DNA of 64,000 nt from Climacium dendroides (GCA_950106755.1 OX467083.1:21509029-21573028), one strand, 5' to 3'; positions 1-13,557 are shown, counted from the first letter of the stretch. The notes: generated by a model not told the origin, from the letters alone. A program made the numbers and translations.

Positions 1-1931
1 GCCCTAAAAGACTCGACACCCACCCACAATGAGGATGTTGCGAACCGTAATTTACCTTCCGCAACTTGAAGAATGATGTTGGTTCTCTGTCGCCAGCTCA
101 AGGGACTCTGTGCACTGCTCTCCCCTGCGGACCAAATCAGCTGTGGCGGTTAGCTACTGTAAGAAACGAGATTAGAATCAGTGCAGCAACATGAAATTGT
201 CTTTAAACGCAGTGCTCGTCATGAGACAGGTTAGCACTCACCTTGCAATCGGTAGCGAAGGTCTCCGCCACCCATGAACTCATAGATCAAGACCTGGTGC
301 ATGCGAGTGCAGCTGAACCCAACCAGAGACACCAGATACTTGTGATGCACCATGGACAGCAGCTCAATCTGCAGAAGCACAATGCACATTATCACTTGTG
401 TTTCAGGCGACAACAACTTCTCTAGAGGTTTAGCCTGATTCTGAAGCAAAATGGAACTCACGTTGATTTTCTTGGATATAAGAATGGCCAAGAGTCCGAT
501 ACTGGACTCCGAAACTACCTCATTGAAAAACTCCTGCTTGCTTTGATGCGAATTCGCTGACAACACTTTGGCTGCCACCTCTCGCCCGTCCGACAACTTC
601 CCTTTATACACCACACCGAATCCCCCGCTCCCAATCACATTCTCGTAGTTCTTGGTTGCTTGCTTAATCTTAGCCTGGGAAAAGGCGTAGGACGTCCCGC
701 CTTTGGCCCTCAGTCGCGCCTGGAATGCCTTCTCCGATGGGTCAAGAAATCCTGATGCACGAAACAGGATCATCAGCGGATACAATTATGATGTGCATCC
801 CTTCCCTTGCAAATGTACTTGATCAGTAAAGACAGCAAGGAAAAGGAAGTTCAAAGATATTGGATTCAAGAAATCGACAGGCTTACTTTCTCGTGCATGG
901 AAATACAACCCCAAGATGGTCAAGGTCAGAGCTATAACTCCACCAACGCCACCAGCTAGGACACTCAAGATTAATGTTGTAGACGACTTCCCTGAACGCG
1001 AGGGTGGAGCGACGGGGACAGTTTTCCACAGGACATTACTGGCGTTCGTGATGTCACTGATGCTCCAAACTCCGTTGTTCAGATTACCCTTCAAAATCCA
1101 ATTGACACCACTGACGCCAGATCCGGGGCTGCTCCAGTGAATGGCTGTCGAATTGACGTCAAGAATTTGAAGGGAACCATCCGGCTGGAGAGCCAACTGA
1201 CAGACACTGTTGTCCGTCCTCGTCGACTGAGACTCCCACAGAGTATTATTTATCTGACCCTCATCAAGACTACTTCTGGATATCAAATTGCAGTCCGTTC
1301 CGAGCTCCAGAGTAAATATGAAATTCGAGGTTTGCAGTTTTTCTCCCGCGGACAGGAAGTAACCTATCGGCATGTATGGAAAATCAGAAAGAGAGTACGT
1401 CGGTTTCCATGCCGTGTAGTTGGCATTCGAATGAAAGTCCGAGTAGTTGAGCCCCGAAACATTAGGGTACGCTTCTTGAATTGCAGGATAGAGGTCGTTA
1501 TTCTGAATACGGGAGCTGTTGGAGTCGTAGAAAGCGGAACTGCCATCGTCTCCGAGAAGCAGAAATGATTGAGTTTCCATTATCCCCGTGACTCCCGATT
1601 GAGAATATAGTGCATTAGGGCTTTGTCGAGTTCGATTGACGTCTGTGTACATGTAGATGACGAAGTTCCCATCAGCTTGCATCCAGAGGGAGCAAGCATG
1701 CGTGGGTGCCTGGTTTGAGATATTGGTGGCTAGAAAAGACTGAGAGTTGTTATAAACTACAAGATTGCAGTCGGGCCGCATCACTAAGGAGTACTGGCCG
1801 TTTGCGCTTGTGAGGTATTGTTGGGGATTCACCTCAAGGTTACTGCCCACGAGGACATTTACTGCTAATACTCCTCGAACCCATTGCATGGTATACAGGA
1901 CAAGAACAAGAGGCACGAACCAGTGACTCAT
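1..1931 (-). CDS. B-lectin receptor-like kinase, copy A (partial, 3' exons outside window)
   Basis: Membrane receptor-like kinase with a lectin ectodomain; ligand unknown. Visible exons (minus strand) are 887-1931, 519-751, 242-368 and 56-124, joined by GT-AG introns. The ATG at 1931 opens MSHWF followed by a hydrophobic signal peptide. The longer open frame to 1982 begins with GTG and is not a convincing start. The ectodomain has two bulb-lectin-like repeats; QADGNFVIY matches the mannose-binding pattern QxDxNxVxY and RPDCNLVVY is close to it. A transmembrane helix ends exon 1. Exon 2 carries the glycine loop [11 protein letters not shown] and the ATP-binding lysine (AAK). Exon 3 has [15 protein letters not shown]. 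Exon 4 has [11 protein letters not shown]. The HRD, DFG and C-lobe exons seen in copies B and C lie left of the window. No lesion is seen in the visible part. Compared with copy B, exon 1 is 9 bp longer (residues THA in the first lectin repeat). Confidence 0.85.
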
Positions 1932-3196
1932 CCTCTTCGGAAGCGTGCGCTGAAGATAGCGCAGATATTTTTCTGAGATCACAAATTAATAGCAATCCCT
2001 GCAGTGTTCCACCACACCGAGGCTCGACTCATGCACAGACACAGAGCCTGAGCGCAAAATTAAACTCTCACTGTCGGTTTCAAAGTGATGGCCATAGCTG
2101 TTTGTTGTTTCAGTTGGGTCACACTCGTAGTCACCCATCAAAACGGATAGACGTACCGGGTGCTATTATTATTTAACTTATGTACCGTGTTGTCTGACTT
2201 GCTTACTTCATTCCGCAGTAGAGTTGCTTTCCGGGGTGGTTGGGTGGGAAACAGGCCAACACGTCTGAGTGTTTCCCCCACTGACATGGGAAGGGCTCGA
2301 AGTGGTGGAATCTTTTAAACTTTTCTTTTTCTCAATTTTCAAATGACGGAACTCACGGAAGACGACTCCTTCCCGTACAGACTGAGCTTGCAAGTGGGAT
2401 GGGTTTCAACGTGCACTGATATGCCCTTTATTGTTGCCACGACCATTAGTTTGGCATTTAGAATTGCCACAGAAGTTATGGCTAAGTCTTCTTAATCTCC
2501 TTTCATACCCATTCTTTCATTCTTTAATCCGAAAAGCGTTCTCTAGAATTGACAATTTTGGAAAGAATCATTATAGAAATATTATTTGGAAGAATATTTT
2601 GGAATGGGTATAGAAATGAAAGTTGTAGATTTTGAATTTTAGATTCCATCTATATGGTCCGATTCACCAATGTTATCACTAACCATTTTTTTATGAATTT
2701 TGAAAGGGAAATTTCAAAATTCCTTCAAAATTAAATTACAAGCAAAGTATTATCATGTTTGGAGTAAAACTTGTTGGAATGGATTTGAAAGGAGGTTCTC
2801 TTGGCATGGTGATTTTTTGAACTTTTTTTGTTCTTTACATCTATGACCTCATTTTTGAAGATCCAGTTTTGAGCTAAACCACTTGACATACTTCCATATT
2901 TTATAATTTAAAAAAAAATGTGTACTTTAATAGTACCAAATCCAACCGATAGATAGGACAAGAATTTGATAAAGTATCGCCACAAATTAGGATGACTTTT
3001 ATTGAAGCAACAACAAAAAAGAAACAAGAATATGAATCAATTCATTGTTTAGATATTGGACATTGGAGCACCTAAGGATTAAATCATCAATAGTAATGTT
3101 ATTTATTATTGTATGGTCTATCCAATTTTGTATTATATATTTTTATTTTATTTTTATGGCATATGAAAATAGCAAAAATATTGGCAAATACATTTA

Positions 3197-3251
<55 letters not shown>
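3197..3251. repeat. (ATT)n microsatellite
   Basis: About 18 uninterrupted ATT units. It produces two artefactual open frames coding for poly-Ile/poly-Leu. Confidence 0.95.
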
Positions 3252-4899
3252 TTGTTTTCAAATATTTTATATTATCTTTATTTTCCTTATAAATTTAATT
3301 TTAAAAGATAAAAGTGAAATATCAAAAAATATTTTTCAAAAGTTAAAGTTAAAAATCAAATGTAAAATAACATAAACACTAATATGCCCTATGCCTTTGC
3401 CATAGTCAAAACAAAAATAAAAGTAATTTTTTAATTTTTTAGTTCATAAAAACTTCAAAATTCAATAACTTTCATACTGTATGTCCTAATGCCACAAAAC
3501 CAAGCCGGTGCACCCTTTCTTGCCGAGGGCTTTCTGATGGTATCAAGCACGCAACTGGGAGACACACGATCCTGGACGAGGTCCTGGAGATCTCAACGTA
3601 ACAAAGAAACAAACAAAACAAAATAAACAACCAAATTTTAAAGTATAGATATTAGCTAGATATTCTATAGCCAAAGTGTTCTATAGCCCAGTGGCTCTTT
3701 GCAACCAATTTTTATGATTTTTGTTCAATTATTTTGTTTCCAATGAGATTAAAACTTGTAAAATTTGATATTTTTATCTTGCTAGTGAAAATGCTATAAG
3801 TTTTCTTTTGTGCACCTCCTTTGCTACAAGCTTTCCAATAGTCCCAAGTGTGTCTTAGTTGATATAAGGGTTTTAAACTCAAATGCCTCCTACAAACTTA
3901 GAAAAGACTAGTAGGGAGTGTAGACACCTAGACCTTCCGAGCAACGAACTTCCTATAATGCATTATAACTTATTAAATTTAGACATTTTCTTAATCAGCA
4001 CCAATCACAATACATTGACACGATAAATTTGCATTTCTTTGTGACTCCATGTTTCCATTTCCAATTTAGCTAACACATTCTTTTCAATAATTTTACATTA
4101 CACTACAAGCAAATGTGCATTCATAAGCATATATATTTTATCCCCAATGGCTACTCATACTTCAGTTATCTCCTTCAACACAATTGAATTCTAATTCATG
4201 CACATTGTTTTATGAGTGTACATTATCATATAATTCATTTTTTTTTTGCTCATTCATTTTTGTTAGACACCTAGAATCAACTGTAAATGGTTTTTTCCTT
4301 CTTTCACAGTAAATTTTTTTCTGTTTGAAAAACAAATTTCATAATTCATTCAATTTAGCTTGAAATTGACCTTGCTAGGTGGATGTATGGTTTGGTGTCT
4401 CAATATTGTCGCTATAGTTGATTCACTAATCAATCATCTAATGACAATCTTTATAAGTGGTTGAGCCTTCATAACTTCATAAGTGCTTTCGTTTTTCAGT
4501 AGAAAACAATCAAAACATATACTTCAAATACACTATGCAAAGAAAATATAATATAATATAATATAATATAATATATTGTAATCCATAAGATTAAAACTTC
4601 CAAAGGTTGAACCTAACTTTTACTCTATAAAAATCCATAACCATATGAAAAGCAATGATGTTGGCACCAAAGATTTCATTTTTAGATAAAAAATTATTTT
4701 TATTTATTCTTACATTAGTCACCATAAACCATTTCTTTATGATTATGTTTTACTGAGAGAAGTCTACATGTTTAAAATTAACTATTGTAATAGTCAAAAA
4801 AACACTTAGATGTCTTCTTGATCAAGTTTTTTATTTTTAATCAAAAAATAGCATAAAGAACTCTAATACTTTATATGATATTTATTTTGGAATACATAC

Positions 4900-5600
4900 C
4901 CCTCCTTGAATTCAACCTTGTGACATAATTATAGAGACATCCAACCATATATCCACCCTACTAACTAGCCTGCCTTAGAAATTTAAAAGAGAGATCTATG
5001 AGAGAAAATTAAGGCACATAAGATTTAGAATCATGTCATCTCTATAGCTTAGCACTAATCTAGCTTTGGCAATTTGCAACCTTCAAATTGTAGTAGTACT
5101 TTCAGAATTCATAATTAATTCATTACAGCTTCAAATCCACTGTGCCCCTAGCTATTAATGGAGAGTTTAAAAGAAGATCTATAAGAAAAAAATTATATTT
5201 TGAAAAGATTCAATCTTATTTTACTTTTGATATAGAGTTGCAAAATTGCTTGCAATGCTCAATATGAAATTTTTTAATCTAATCTTTGGAAATTTGCAAC
5301 AAATTATCTAAAACTCCAAATTGATCATGATAGAAAGTCTTGGTAAGCTAACAAGAATATCTACCAAGAAAAAAATTATTTCAAGGTGTATTCAAGCTTA
5401 CCTTGATCCTATAGCCAAGCTCCAATAGTCACCACATGTAAAGACATTATAATTTGTACCCTACCTTTGGAAATTTGGAAATTCATAATTGCCTATAATT
5501 ACATTACAATTGTGACAAATAATGTTGGAAAGCTATAAAGAATATCTACAAAAAAAATCATTACGTTTGCATTGAAATTTTTTTATTGCATAAACAATCA
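4900..5600. repeat. Degenerate tandem repeat, monomer about 184 bp
   Basis: The phrase 'aaagaatatctac-aagaaaaaaatta' and variants recur near 4986, 5169, 5351 and 5538, spaced 182-187 bp, with other shared words (ggaaatttgcaac, ctatagc) in register. Satellite-like and diverged. Confidence 0.5.
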
Positions 5601-6656
5601 AAGATTACTTGCCATCCTAGGGTTAAGAAACCCTCAACTTTATAAAATGTGTTTTTATCCTTAAATGTGTAATTAGTGGTCTATATTAGCAACATATTTT
5701 TAAGTGTTTGAATGTATGTTTTGTAGACCTAATTTAGAGTAAAACGTATCATTTATTTGTGGGAGTCCAAATTAAATAGATAAAGTTTGAATGTTGTTTT
5801 ATAGAAATTTCCCAATAGGTTTTGATTGAGTGTGTACCATGGTCCAAATAGTGTCATATTCTTGAGTGTGAATGTTTTTTTATATTTTGGTTGAAAAAAA
5901 GTTATTCTTGCACAATGGGTGAAACTAAAGTGAAAAAAGTCGATTCCAAATTAGTACGTATGAGGAAAGTGTTGATTTTGTAGTTATCATGATTATGCAA
6001 AGGTGGATTGTGTTTCCAAGAATACTAAAGCAAATTTGGTACACTGAACTTCAAGTGGTTTTGGAAAAGATGTGGAACCAAGTTGCGATGTAGATAAAAC
6101 TAAATTGGGTGAATAGAAGGTGATAGAAAGACGATTTGGGTGAGTGAAAGAAAAATAATCCAACAATTGAGTTTATTGTAGTATTATATATTGGAGAAAG
6201 CTTAAAGTTATAAATAATAAAAGATTAGATAGTGAATGAATTTTGAAGATTTTTAATCGTTGTGGCCTTTAAGAGGGGAGTGCAAAATTGTGCAATCAGC
6301 TAGCCTGTGAGGATATCAACATTTACCTAGTTGTAAATATTGTTCTTCCATGTGGTTATTTCGACAAAATTAGATTATGTATTAGCAATTCTATTTGAAA
6401 TTGTCTCCATGAGCAAACTTCACAATAAACTTTGGTTTCTCTAATTGTATTTCTAAAGTCTTTTTACAAACATTTAAAAAAAAAGTTATTTGTCACTCCG
6501 TTTTTACTTCTAATACTTTGTCATCTATGTCTCATTGGTGTAATGAAATTTAGATTTTAGTTCAAAATTGGCATGTCTTTAAAAGAAGAGGATTGTAGCC
6601 TTTACAAATTTGAAGTTGAAGGAAAGTAGATAGTGAGAATTTGATACCAAAGGAAA

Positions 6657-7493
6657 CAATGATGCTAGCATGTGAGTTTAGAAATGTGAGCCTACAAACC
6701 TTGAACCTAAAACTTGGGAACAAAGAAATATAGAATTATAAAGTTTAGTCTTAAATTTTTTTTAAATAGGTGGAATTTTTTTTAATTTGAATTTTAGAAA
6801 ATTTTGTTATCTATGCTCTTGGAAAATATAGGTACCCAATAACCATGGACGATAATTAGGTCCATTGAATCTAAAAATTTCAAGTGAATTGTTTAAATAA
6901 TCCAAATATTACTTCACCAAACACTCTATCAACTTATTCCATTTCAAAAATTCGTTTGGAGTTTAAGAACTTTACGCTCAATAATAACTATAGAATTACA
7001 AAACCTTACAATTCACAGCCTTCATAAACCACTTCTCAACAATATATCTTATACTACTAATTAACCTCCAAACAAACTTCCTAAAACAAATCTAGATGCA
7101 AAAACATACTCTAAAAAAATGATATTGACAACTACAATACTACCAAAACTATGAACCTCTCTAATTAGCCAATTTAAAAATTCTAGCCCAAGTAAGGAGC
7201 ACCTTCACTTCATTGAAGCTAAAGCTAAGGGCATGAATGAACTTGTCTTCCTCAAGATTCATCTTGCAAAAATACCTAAAATGGTAATATAGGTGCTTGT
7301 GGTTTATATATTGTGGGCAACCACCAATTACAGCCACAACCATGTCAACAAAACTAAAGCAAGAATGTTCTAAAAACATTCTAATAGAAATGTGGTAGAC
7401 ATTTGAAGAAATATCAATTTCATTTTGTAAATGTATTATGGCTTTAAGACCTAGAAATGATAGCATGATAACACTAATGATGCTTTTCTTCAT
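6657..7493. mobile_element. Relic of a second member of the 17.9-kb element family (left end and SWIM fragment)
   Basis: The terminus CAATGATGCTAGCATGTGAG at 6657 matches the left end at 8587 in the same orientation. A minus-strand ORF at 7161-7493 (110 codons) matches the SWIM-containing C-terminus of the transposase (QYINHKHLYYHFRYFCK versus QYVNCKHLYYLYRYFCK). The zinc-binding cysteines are lost (CTC to HSC, NCKH to NHKH), so it is a decayed fragment. The rest of this copy is missing. Confidence 0.6.
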
Positions 7494-8576
7494 GTGAGCC
7501 TCATAGTTATCACTTGGACCTTGTTTTTATTCTGTTTTTTTTGCTTTTGCTCAATTTCTATTTGTATTTTCATTCAAAATGACATAAGAAGAGTGTTGAC
7601 ATTGTATTTAGTAGAAGTTCCTAAAAATACGGTGCATTGTTCCCCCAAAGTTTGAAAGTGCTCTAAGCACTTTCATTCATCATTTCCAATGTTTAAATAG
7701 GTGTTTAGAATGTTAATTAAAGGTATAAGATAGTTTTGAGCCCTAATGACTAAAGTATTGGAAAACACCAAAATTAGACTTTTATCAGATTTTTCTATAA
7801 AGTGCATGTAATAGGTCACAAGCTAAAAGAATGGGTATACAATTTGTCAAAAGTCTTACTAAGTCTCAGAAACCTCTACGAAAAATCCATGTGTAGATCA
7901 CCATCCAATTCAAAAGAATTGGAGAAAAATCATGTGCACCTTGTAGGTAAAAATCCATGGTTCCAAAACTCATGTGACCAATGAATAAAGAGAGATGTTT
8001 TTAGGATAAAAACATACTAGAAGTACAACAATGAAGTCAGTTTGCCAAGATTCTTTAGTATGTGAATGATTCCTCTATGGAAGAATTAAATCATGAAGTA
8101 TAAATTAAGACTCTTCCACTATTAGTGCAAAATAAAAGTATAAACTGACATTCAACATTTGGAGGCTTTCTAGAAGTTGTCCAAAAAAAATTGTATTTTT
8201 TTGGACTACAAAAGATAACTCCATAGGAAGTCAATCATGTTTACTAGCATTGGAAAATTCATAGAAATTACCTAAGTAGTGGTAAAATTCCATTAAAGAT
8301 TAGGGTAATATATTTTAGCTTGAATAAGAGTCCAATTGAATTTTACAACATTCTAATACCAACAAGTACCATAATTGGTGGTGGCAATGACTTTTAAATT
8401 TACATGTATTGACCAGTGTATTAGAAGCGTTCAATGTCCAACTAAAGTCAACTTGGACTCTTTTTTTACTTTCTTGAAATTGAAAAACAAGGCTAGTCAA
8501 AACTTTGAGAAAAAAAAGATTTTTTTACCTTTTTCACTAGTTTGCTAATTACTAGTTTCTACTTGCAAAACGATTT

Positions 8577-8650
8577 GAAAGTAGGGCAACGACACTAGCA
8601 TGCGAGCCTAGAACGGCGAGCTTGTGAGCGGTGAGCATGGAGCTTGTGAG
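8577..8650 (+). repeat. Left terminal inverted repeat of the 17.9-kb element, with flanking TSD
   Basis: TSD copy at 8577-8586, terminus from 8587. CTAGCATGCGAGCCT at 8595-8609 is identical to the inverted right end. It is followed by four GTGAGC/GCGAGC hexamers up to about 8645, arranged like repeated transposase-binding sites (inference). A second conserved block, GGACCTATGAC, lies near 8755. Confidence 0.6.
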
Positions 8651-9096
8651 CCTAGAGCCCCCAATTTATTTTTTGGGACAAACTTTTAAAAAAAAAAATT
8701 GTCCCAAGTGTTTCCAAAAACAGATGAAAATTTACTAAATATAGTAAGTTTTGGGACCTATGACCACTTTCCCTATGACCGTGGATTTCCAAAAAAAAAT
8801 TCTTGCTTTAAAAATTTCCATTTCCTGTAATGAAAAAGCCGTTAAAAATTGTTGCTAGTTCAACACATTCATCACCCATTGCAAGTGCTCCTTTTTATAC
8901 AATTATAAATTATTGATAGAATACTGTATAATAATTTAGCAAAAACAATACTCACAAAAATAATGGTGGGTTTCATATAGCTTCCACTGTAGGGGTTTAC
9001 ATCAACTCTAAATACTAAGCTCAATTTAGGGATCACGCCATCTAGCATAAGTTTAGGCCTCACGGGATTCGAACCCGAGCCTTTAGCTTAACAACT

Positions 9097-9770
9097 TCAA
9101 GTCTCATCAACTTCTCGCAAATATACCCCAACCTAAAGGAGTGATCACTTTAATTGAAAAACAAAATATAAAATAAAGTTTAGGGTTCATGCCCAAAACA
9201 AACATGAATGAAATAAATGAAGAAGATATATTTCAGAAGATTAATTTTAAAAACTGAAATTAGAGAAACAATTAACAAGTGGAATATAATGAAAATAGAT
9301 AAAAGAAGTTCAAGGGGATAAAATTTGAAAAAAAAAGAGAAAAAAAAAATGGGAAAAAAAAATGTGGAAGATGGCTTCCACAATAACATAAATTGTAATG
9401 GGAAAAAATATAGAAAGTAATATAGAAACATAAAAAAAATAATGGACTACAATGGCAAAATAATGGGGGAAATATGGAACAAAATGGAGGAAAAGTAGAA
9501 TTAGAATGTACATAACTGAAAATAACCAAAATACAAAAGGAAAATAAAATGGCATTCGATTTAGAAGGAGGAAAGAATCCTTCCATGTCAATACGAAACT
9601 CAATACATTGTTCACTCATTGCGTAATGTCATGGACTTCTTACCAATATATCCCAAACTAGGAGAGTAATCACTACTCTAAAAAAAATGGGGGTGGAAGA
9701 TGTCTTCCAGGAAAATATAAATCGTACGAGAAAAATGTAAAAGAAATCAAGAAGCATTCATAAAAAAAAT
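9097..9770. repeat. Diverged direct repeat at the left end of the 17.9-kb element
   Basis: 9106-9153 ('tcatcaacttctcgcaaatataccc' region) and 9628-9676 are alignable 522 bp apart, and 'tggaagatg-cttcca' occurs at 9365 and 9694. Non-coding, purine-rich. Confidence 0.4.
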
Positions 9771-10113
9771 TTGAAAGATAACATAAACAAAGGAAACAAA
9801 TTTGAAAAACTAAAAAAAGTTGAACTACAATTGCAAAAAAGAAAAGAAAAGAAAAGGTAATGTCTTGAAAACTAAAAACAAAAAAACAAAAAACAAAATT
9901 TCATGATCATGTATTTGTTATTGAAGTAGGGATCACTGATGCAAGTCTTGGCCATTCATACCTTCTCAATTTTGAACATATAAATAATGATCCATACTTG
10001 AAACTTCATGAATGCATAAACCATTTCTATTTCAAACTCTTCAAAGCATTTCAAAGCAGTCTAATTGTAAATTAATACAATATGATCAAGTACATATAAG
10101 AATCATGCTATGC

Positions 10114-13100
10114 CTATTCCGGAACAGTGATGATCCCTGCTCGAACTAGAAGAAACTTCAACTCATTGAAGCTGTAACTAGGTGCGTGAATGAACTTGTC
10201 ATCATGAATGTCCACCTTGCAGAAGTATCGATATAGGTAATACAAGTGTTTGCAATTCACATATTGCTGACGACCACTAATAGCAGAAACAAACATATTT
10301 ACAAAGTCCGGGCATGTGCAAGTTGGAAACATACCCATTGTAATTCGATAAACATGTCTATCAAGGTCTTTTCCGGTCTCTAGCGACACAATAGCACCTA
10401 GTCCCGGAAAAGGAAGCAACGACACACCAATTATTTGGCCTTTGATGTTGCCAGCACTCTCCCATTTATTTCGTTGTTCCGTTGTTGGTGCATTTGCAAC
10501 TCACCGTATACTTTGGTTGTTTCTAACTGTTAGATATACATCTGCATTCTCTGGTGTTGGTTGATCATACAACACACTTTCAAAAATCTTCGACATGCTG
10601 AAGAGTCGACGTGGCGATAAAATAGGGCATTCCTGGAGACGAAAACCTGCATGTTGTAGCAACAATGTTTCCTCTCGATTGAGGTTTGTTCCCGTCAAAA
10701 CAAGCCATACTTCTGGCACTTCGGGCCAATCTATTACCCACTTGCGCTTGGTTCCTTTCACACAACGTTCAATGTCATCCCCACAGAACCAAAAATCTGC
10801 TTGTACCTCTCGCTTATTCCCGTAATCTTCTTTTCTCCCGCGGTAAGTGGGAGCTGATGTTCTATTTCGCCCCCTTGCAATTTTTGCAGTGCACTTGATA
10901 TTTGACCTACGTTGTTGAGCTTGACACTTTGCATTTGATTTGTGACTGATCCTTGCAATGTGCCACTTTGATGTATCACAGTCACTTTCAAATGCATTTG
11001 TCACATGTTGTGAATTGCTTACCTCTGGTTGTTTCCCCTTACTTTGCATAAACATTGTTGGGCCCATATTAGATCTTGTTCGCACACAAGGGTGGACGAT
11101 GTAAGTCTCCTGCATTGCCAATGGGAACATTCAACTTCCTCTTTATGCTCCCAAAAATCTCTTCTCCTTCCAAATGCGGTATGCGAGTTCCAATACCTTC
11201 AACTCCTGGTAATGTGTTAAGTGCCTCTGCCATTTTTGGGGGGTCTCCGCTTCGTCTTGCAGCTCTTAACTTCAACTCCCCTTTTGATGGACTAGAGCCA
11301 CAAGAATGTCCTTTCAAATAAGATTGATAGTTTGTCATTTGCATCCATGCCTGAATACTATCATTGCAAATGGCATCAAACAAATTGTTCCCTCGATTTC
11401 CGGACATTTGAAGCCACTTGTTATGAACCGTTTCAGACAAATTGCATGAAGGCATCTCCGCCATCTCCTCCAAATTCAAATCCTACAAATCCATCAAAAA
11501 ATTGAAACATTTTTAATTAATGAATATCATAAATTCCGGTCAATAGCAATATTGATTTGCAACAAAATAAAATTCAAAAAATTCATTAGAGACTAAGAAC
11601 ATTCCATGAAAATATAAGTAATATAAAATATACTATTCTACAAATGGGTATTGAAACAAGTGCCTAACCTACTTGACTTCATCGACTTATAATCATTTAT
11701 TTATGTTGTTCCAAATTACTTGAAAAACAATTCTATGACCTAAAATGGGAGTACCGCTTGATGGTACCTCCATCACCGTCAGACACGATGGTGTTTTATG
11801 TACCATCAATCGGTACCCCCATTTTAGGTCATTGCAAGCTCCCAAAGAATAAATAGACATTCATATTGAAGTCTATGTTTCTTATGAATTCTTACTTTCA
11901 ACTCATGTATGCATACTTTAAGCCCAAAATGAACAATATCATTTCATGAAATTATAATATTGAAGAGAAAGTAAAATTGAACAATTCAAATGACATGAGC
12001 ACTTACCATTTGCATGAATCCTCCCCATTGTCGATATCTAAAATGCCAAAATGCAAGCCAGTGGTCCAAATGGTGAAGTACATCTTCTGTAGTTGCTCCA
12101 GATGATAACCACCATGATCGAATCGCAAGATAACGTGTCTCAGCCTCTTCCATAGTCTTTGAATCTTTATATTGCTTGCATAGTATATTATGTTGATGTT
12201 GTAAGGCTTCCTTGATGTACTTTTGTGTGTGTTTCTGAAGAGAAGTACTCCAATGCAACAAGCAAGTATGTTCCTGATTCTCCATTTTCTCATGGGCCAA
12301 ACCACTACCATAAACAATTCGAACTGCATTCCAATTGGCCATAGTGCTATTTGCCATAAAACCCTTAAAGTTTGGATGATCAACTCCGTGTTTTGACATG
12401 ATCGCGTTCAAGCACCGCCAAAATTGCACTTGAATTTCTGTATCTTCGGATTGCATATCGCATGTTGAAATGGTCATCACTTTTTTGTACTGTGGATCAT
12501 ATACATGGCAAGCCATTGTGATCCACTCCTTTACACGCTTCACATGGTCAAACATCATCCACCCATTTTGAAGATCACCTCTGGGTTGCATGCGCCTAAC
12601 GAGGTTGACTCCACTTCCAGATCCTTCGGTGAGCATCTTGAAAATGTACACCTTCTCCTTGCCTTGTCCAGGGAAGACGCTATCGTGTATAAATTCGAAC
12701 TTTGACTCCTTCTTCATCATCATTATATTGTCGATGACACCTCCTCGATTGTTTGAGCGAAATGAAGAGATCACGTTCCGTATATTTGGACTACTCAAAT
12801 ATTGAAAGCGATCCATAACCTCTTCAAGTTCCTCATCTTTCAACATCTCCTTCTCTCCCTCTCCATTGTGAAATAGAAAGTTTGTTAAGAATTCTTTGCT
12901 AGCAGAAAGAGCTATTGCAGAGTTTGTTGCTGTTGGTGTCTTTGCCACTTGCTCTGCAATGAGTTCGCATATTTTTTCTGCAGAATCTCTATATACAGCC
13001 TTTGCTACAGGGTGAGTATGATCTCCTAAGTGAATAGCGGCCCTACTCATCTTCTGGTTATCACTGTACGTGTAGTATATCCTAGCATCGCATGTATTAA

Positions 13101-13491
13101 GACAAGTAGGTGTTATTTTGCAGATCTTGCAAACTAGAGTACAATCTTTAGGAGGACTATCTCCTACTACAAAAGGAAAGGTTGTATAATTAGTCCACTC
13201 TGTTTCATTGCGCTTAGAAGCCCTCTTCAAGTAATGATACTCTGGGTTTAAGCAAGCAAGATGACCAGCGCAATGTGACTTACGGAATTTCAAGTTGTCG
13301 GAGTTGTGAATATTTGTTGTCACCAACTTGCACCACGGATGTCCATCATACCACTTGTCCATTCCTTCTAAGTTCTTTGCCGCAGACGAAAAAGCCGATG
13401 ACCAGCATGGAGGCAATTCAAAGATAACATCTCCGTTGAATACTGGTGGCAAAAACTGCACGCGATGGTGTTTCATGTTGTTCAGTTCCAT
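10114..13491 (-). pseudogene. MULE-like transposase (DDE core plus SWIM zinc finger), lightly damaged
   Basis: Main exon 12007-13491 (495 codons, ATG at 13491) ends at a perfect GTAAGT donor after GGFMQM. The next exon starts at 11482 (DLNLEEMAEM) after a 524-bp intron that hosts a hairpin MITE. Features: a Cys/His cluster near the N-terminus (HCAGHLACLNPEYHYL, then CKICKITPTCLNTC), DNA-binding in appearance and reminiscent of WRKY/GCM-type fingers; a transposase core STCDMQSEDTEIQ ... GFMANSTMANWNAV ... EHTCLLHW, matching the MULE layout D...A...VFP...C..H; and at the C-terminus a SWIM finger, CTCPDF...NCKHLYYL (10114-10425). The second catalytic Asp position reads Asn (FMANS). The frame changes between about 11069 and 11130, and a TGA at 10501-10503 interrupts the frame before the SWIM part; either could hide a small intron (GTGAGT overlaps that TGA). 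Probably no longer active. Family assignment rests on motifs only. Confidence 0.7.
11735..11832. mobile_element. 98-bp hairpin MITE in the transposase intron
   Basis: ATGACCTAAAATGGG at one end and its complement at the other, central CACCGTCAGACACGATGGTG. Divergent member of the hairpin family at 16632, 18213, 19296 and 22479. Confidence 0.6.
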
Positions 13492-13557
13492 TGATGACAA
13501 TTCGTTTCTGGATCAGCGCATGCTAGCTAGCCTCCTCAAACACTCCATTATACTCAC

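Larger units (their letters stand above)
2420..6656. other. AT-rich intergenic DNA
   Basis: No gene supported. Holds the (ATT)n tract, a TATAA-type run at 4545-4573 and the 184-bp degenerate tandem repeat. Long A and T runs give only random short frames. Confidence 0.6.

Noticed and set aside
1137..1568. Plus-strand ORF of 143 codons, repeated at 39555-39986 and 60020-60421
   Set aside because: Antisense shadow of the lectin exon; its conservation follows the duplicated coding strand.
1932..1982. Upstream extension of copy A (and of copy B to 40391)
   Set aside because: The open frame starts with GTG, not ATG; the ATG before the signal peptide (1931, 40340 or 40355) is the better start.
3045..3375. 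Two overlapping 88-codon ORFs
   Set aside because: Produced by the (ATT)n microsatellite.
9050..9095. Possible tRNA gene (GGTTCGAATCCC on the minus strand)
   Set aside because: Only a T-arm/box-B-like word is present; no acceptor stem, anticodon arm or convincing box A. At most a SINE or tRNA remnant.
9180..9619. Three overlapping Phe/Ser-rich ORFs on the minus strand
   Set aside because: Purine/pyrimidine-biased low-complexity DNA; no domain and all three overlap.
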